Positions 62,618 through 64,000 of a DNA stretch of 64,000 bases are shown here, in pieces; within the stretch, counting starts at the first letter, position 1, and the number at the start of each line of letters is the position of its first letter. The stretch is from Stenotrophomonas sp. BIGb0135 (GTDB taxonomy: Bacteria; Pseudomonadota; Gammaproteobacteria; Xanthomonadales; Xanthomonadaceae). The stretch spans positions 62,001 through 126,000 of the forward strand of contig NZ_JANUDX010000008.1 of assembly GCF_024810105.1 (NCBI RefSeq). Direction: 5' to 3'. The notes under the pieces were generated by a model. That model was not told the DNA's origin. It saw nothing but the letters and a program-made list of their open reading frames with translations, and did no database searches. A program made the position numbers and the translations under genes.

Positions 62618-62693
62618 GTAGAGCCGACCCATGGTCGGCTGCCTTTGGCGCGGTCTTCGGCAGCGTGAGCAGCCGACCATGGGTCGGCTCTAC
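62618..62693. repeat. Inverted pair of SMAG elements
   Basis: GTAGAGCCGACCCATGGTCG begins at 62618, and its inverse ends at 62693 with CTAC. Together they form a long imperfect hairpin between the MoeB-type gene and the Kef gene. The remaining bases to 62851 show no gene. Confidence 0.8.
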
Positions 62694-62851
62694 CGGGCTT
62701 GCGTGGTGCGACCCCTGTTTGCGGGACGATATGCCGTGTGAATCCCGCCATCGTTCTGTTTTCGGCACAATCATGCGCGACATGCGTGCTATTGCCGCCA
62801 GGCGCTTTGCCCTATCGTTGACCCCTCTATGTAGTCCGGGGAAGCAACCGC

Positions 62852-64000
62852 ATGGCGGTCGAAGCAGGTGCCAGCGAGCTGGTGAAAGTAGTGGCGCTGC
62901 TGGGCGCGGCGGTGGTGATGGTGCCGCTGTTCCGCCGGCTGGGCCTGGGCTCGGTGCTGGGCTATTTCGCCGCCGGCCTCGCCATCGGCCCGTTCGGCTT
63001 CGGCTGGTTCTCCGATCCGCAGGCGATCCTGCATACCGCCGAACTCGGCGTGGTGATGTTCCTGTTCGTGATCGGGCTGGAAATGCGGCCCTCGCACCTG
63101 TGGAGCCTGCGCAACGAGATCTTCGGGCTGGGCACGCTGCAGATCGTGGTCTGCGGCACGGTGCTCACCGGCGTGTGCATGCTGCTGGGCTTCCCGTTGC
63201 CGGTGGCCTTCATCGGCGCGGCGGGTTTCGTGTTGACCTCCACCGCGGTGGTGATGCAGTTGCTGGCCGAGCGAGGTGACATCGCCTTGCCGAGCGGCCA
63301 GAAGATCGTCTCGATCCTGCTGTTCGAAGACCTGCTGATCGTGCCGCTGCTGGCCGTGGTCGCGTTCATGGCGCCGGTGCACAGCGACGCCGGCGAGAGT
63401 TCGCGCTGGGTCACCGTCGGCATCGCCGCCGGCGCGATCGTCGGCCTGGTGCTGGTCGGCCGCTTCCTGCTCAACCCGTTGTTCCGCATCCTCGCCGCTG
63501 CCAAGGCGCGCGAAGTGATGACCGCCGCCGCACTGCTCGTCGTGCTGGGCGCGGCGCTGCTGATGCAGCTGGGCGGGTTGTCGATGGCGATGGGCGCGTT
63601 CCTGGCCGGCGTGCTGCTCAGCGAGTCCACGTTCCGCCACCAGATCGAAGCGGACATCGAACCGTTCCGCGGCATCCTGCTGGGCTTGTTCTTCCTCAGC
63701 GTGGGCATGGCGCTGGACCTGACCGTGGTGGCCAACAACTGGCCGCTGATCGTCTCCGGCGTGTTCGCGCTGATGCTGGCCAAGGCGGTGTGCATCTACG
63801 TGGTCGCGCGCATCCTCGGCAGCGACCATCGCCAGGCGCTGGATCGCGGCGTGGTGATGGCGCAGGGCGGCGAGTTTGCGTTCGTGCTGTTCTCCGCCGC
63901 GGCGGTGGCCGGTGTGATCGACGTACAGGTCAACGCCAACTTCACCGCGATCGTGGTGCTGTCGATGGCGCTGACCCCGTTGTTCGTGCTGCTGCACGAC
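62852..64000 (+). CDS. Kef-type K+/H+ antiporter, 5' part
   Basis: The frame is open from the ATG at 62852 to the window end, giving 383 residues with no stop. It has about ten hydrophobic segments and the CPA2 (KefB/KefC) landmarks: LGYFAAGLAIGPFG, ELGVVMFLFVIGLEMRP, STAVVMQLLAERGD, LGLFFLSVGMALDL and VMAQGGEFAFVLF. Such proteins exchange potassium or sodium for protons and in E. coli are gated by glutathione adducts. The C-terminal regulatory RCK domain lies outside the window. No ancillary KefF/KefG gene is visible upstream. Confidence 0.93.
   Translation, partial: MAVEAGASELVKVVALLGAAVVMVPLFRRLGLGSVLGYFAAGLAIGPFGFGWFSDPQAILHTAELGVVMFLFVIGLEMRPSHLWSLRNEIFGLGTLQIVVCGTVLTGVCMLLGFPLPVAFIGAAGFVLTSTAVVMQLLAERGDIALPSGQKIVSILLFEDLLIVPLLAVVAFMAPVHSDAGESSRWVTVGIAAGAIVGLVLVGRFLLNPLFRILAAAKAREVMTAAALLVVLGAALLMQLGGLSMAMGAFLAGVLLSESTFRHQIEADIEPFRGILLGLFFLSVGMALDLTVVANNWPLIVSGVFALMLAKAVCIYVVARILGSDHRQALDRGVVMAQGGEFAFVLFSAAAVAGVIDVQVNANFTAIVVLSMALTPLFVLLHD

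Overview
The window is about 64 kb of GC-rich gammaproteobacterial chromosome. Many GTAG-type palindromic repeats (GTAGAGCCGACC and variants, the pattern I associate with Stenotrophomonas SMAG elements), the house-keeping gene orders and the protein styles point to Stenotrophomonas or a close relative in the Xanthomonadaceae. Genes are dense. I see no insertion sequence, prophage, tRNA, rRNA or CRISPR array. Species assignment is inference.

Layout. 1-4043: end of a pseudouridine synthase, a YaiI-type protein, a cold-shock protein, a glutathione transferase and SelO. 4079-19813: a complete island for growth on quinate or shikimate. A plus-strand operon carries a beta-helix protein (candidate periplasmic dehydroshikimate dehydratase, quiC), an OprB porin (quiX), a secreted type I dehydroquinate dehydratase (quiB) and the transporter pcaK. 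A second promoter region leads into pcaI-J-F-H-G-B-D-C. On the minus strand lie quiA (PQQ quinate/shikimate dehydrogenase) and an IclR regulator of the PcaR/PcaU/PobR type. Together they convert quinate to protocatechuate in the periplasm, import it, and take it through the beta-ketoadipate pathway to succinyl-CoA and acetyl-CoA. An operator-like motif (GTTCGATAATCGCAC or close variants) occurs upstream of quiC, pcaI and quiA.

19814-26907: apt, dbpA, a small unknown, the divergent yeiH/yeiE pair, the ABC-F gene uup, and two SMAG repeat arrays. 26911-36223: two small c-type cytochromes facing a three-gene RND efflux operon with one adaptor and two permeases, followed by two mutually inverted copies of an unrecognised hairpin element. 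36224-40802: a TraB-family membrane protein, a GNAT acetyltransferase, the agmatine-to-putrescine genes aguB and aguA, a small secreted unknown, and ribosomal protein L36. 40997-49309: cmk, rpsA, ihfB, lapA, lapB, a WecA-type sugar-phosphate transferase, a WbpM-type dehydratase and galU, which link translation and nucleotide genes with envelope polysaccharide synthesis. 49553-53921: a fatty-acid beta-oxidation operon (TetR regulator, fadN-like, thiolase) with a PsrA-like palindrome upstream of the regulator. 54233-60849: ndk, rlmN, pilW, rodZ-like, yfgM, bamB, der; ispG and hisS, which sit inside this series in some relatives, are absent. 60890-64000: a 230-bp higher-order repeat that includes the start region of the next gene, a rhodanese-MoeB fusion, a SMAG pair, and the first part of a Kef-type cation/proton antiporter.

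Function assignments rest on motif and family recognition by eye. No database search was run. Start codons were chosen by family N-terminus, ribosome binding site and overlap with the preceding gene.
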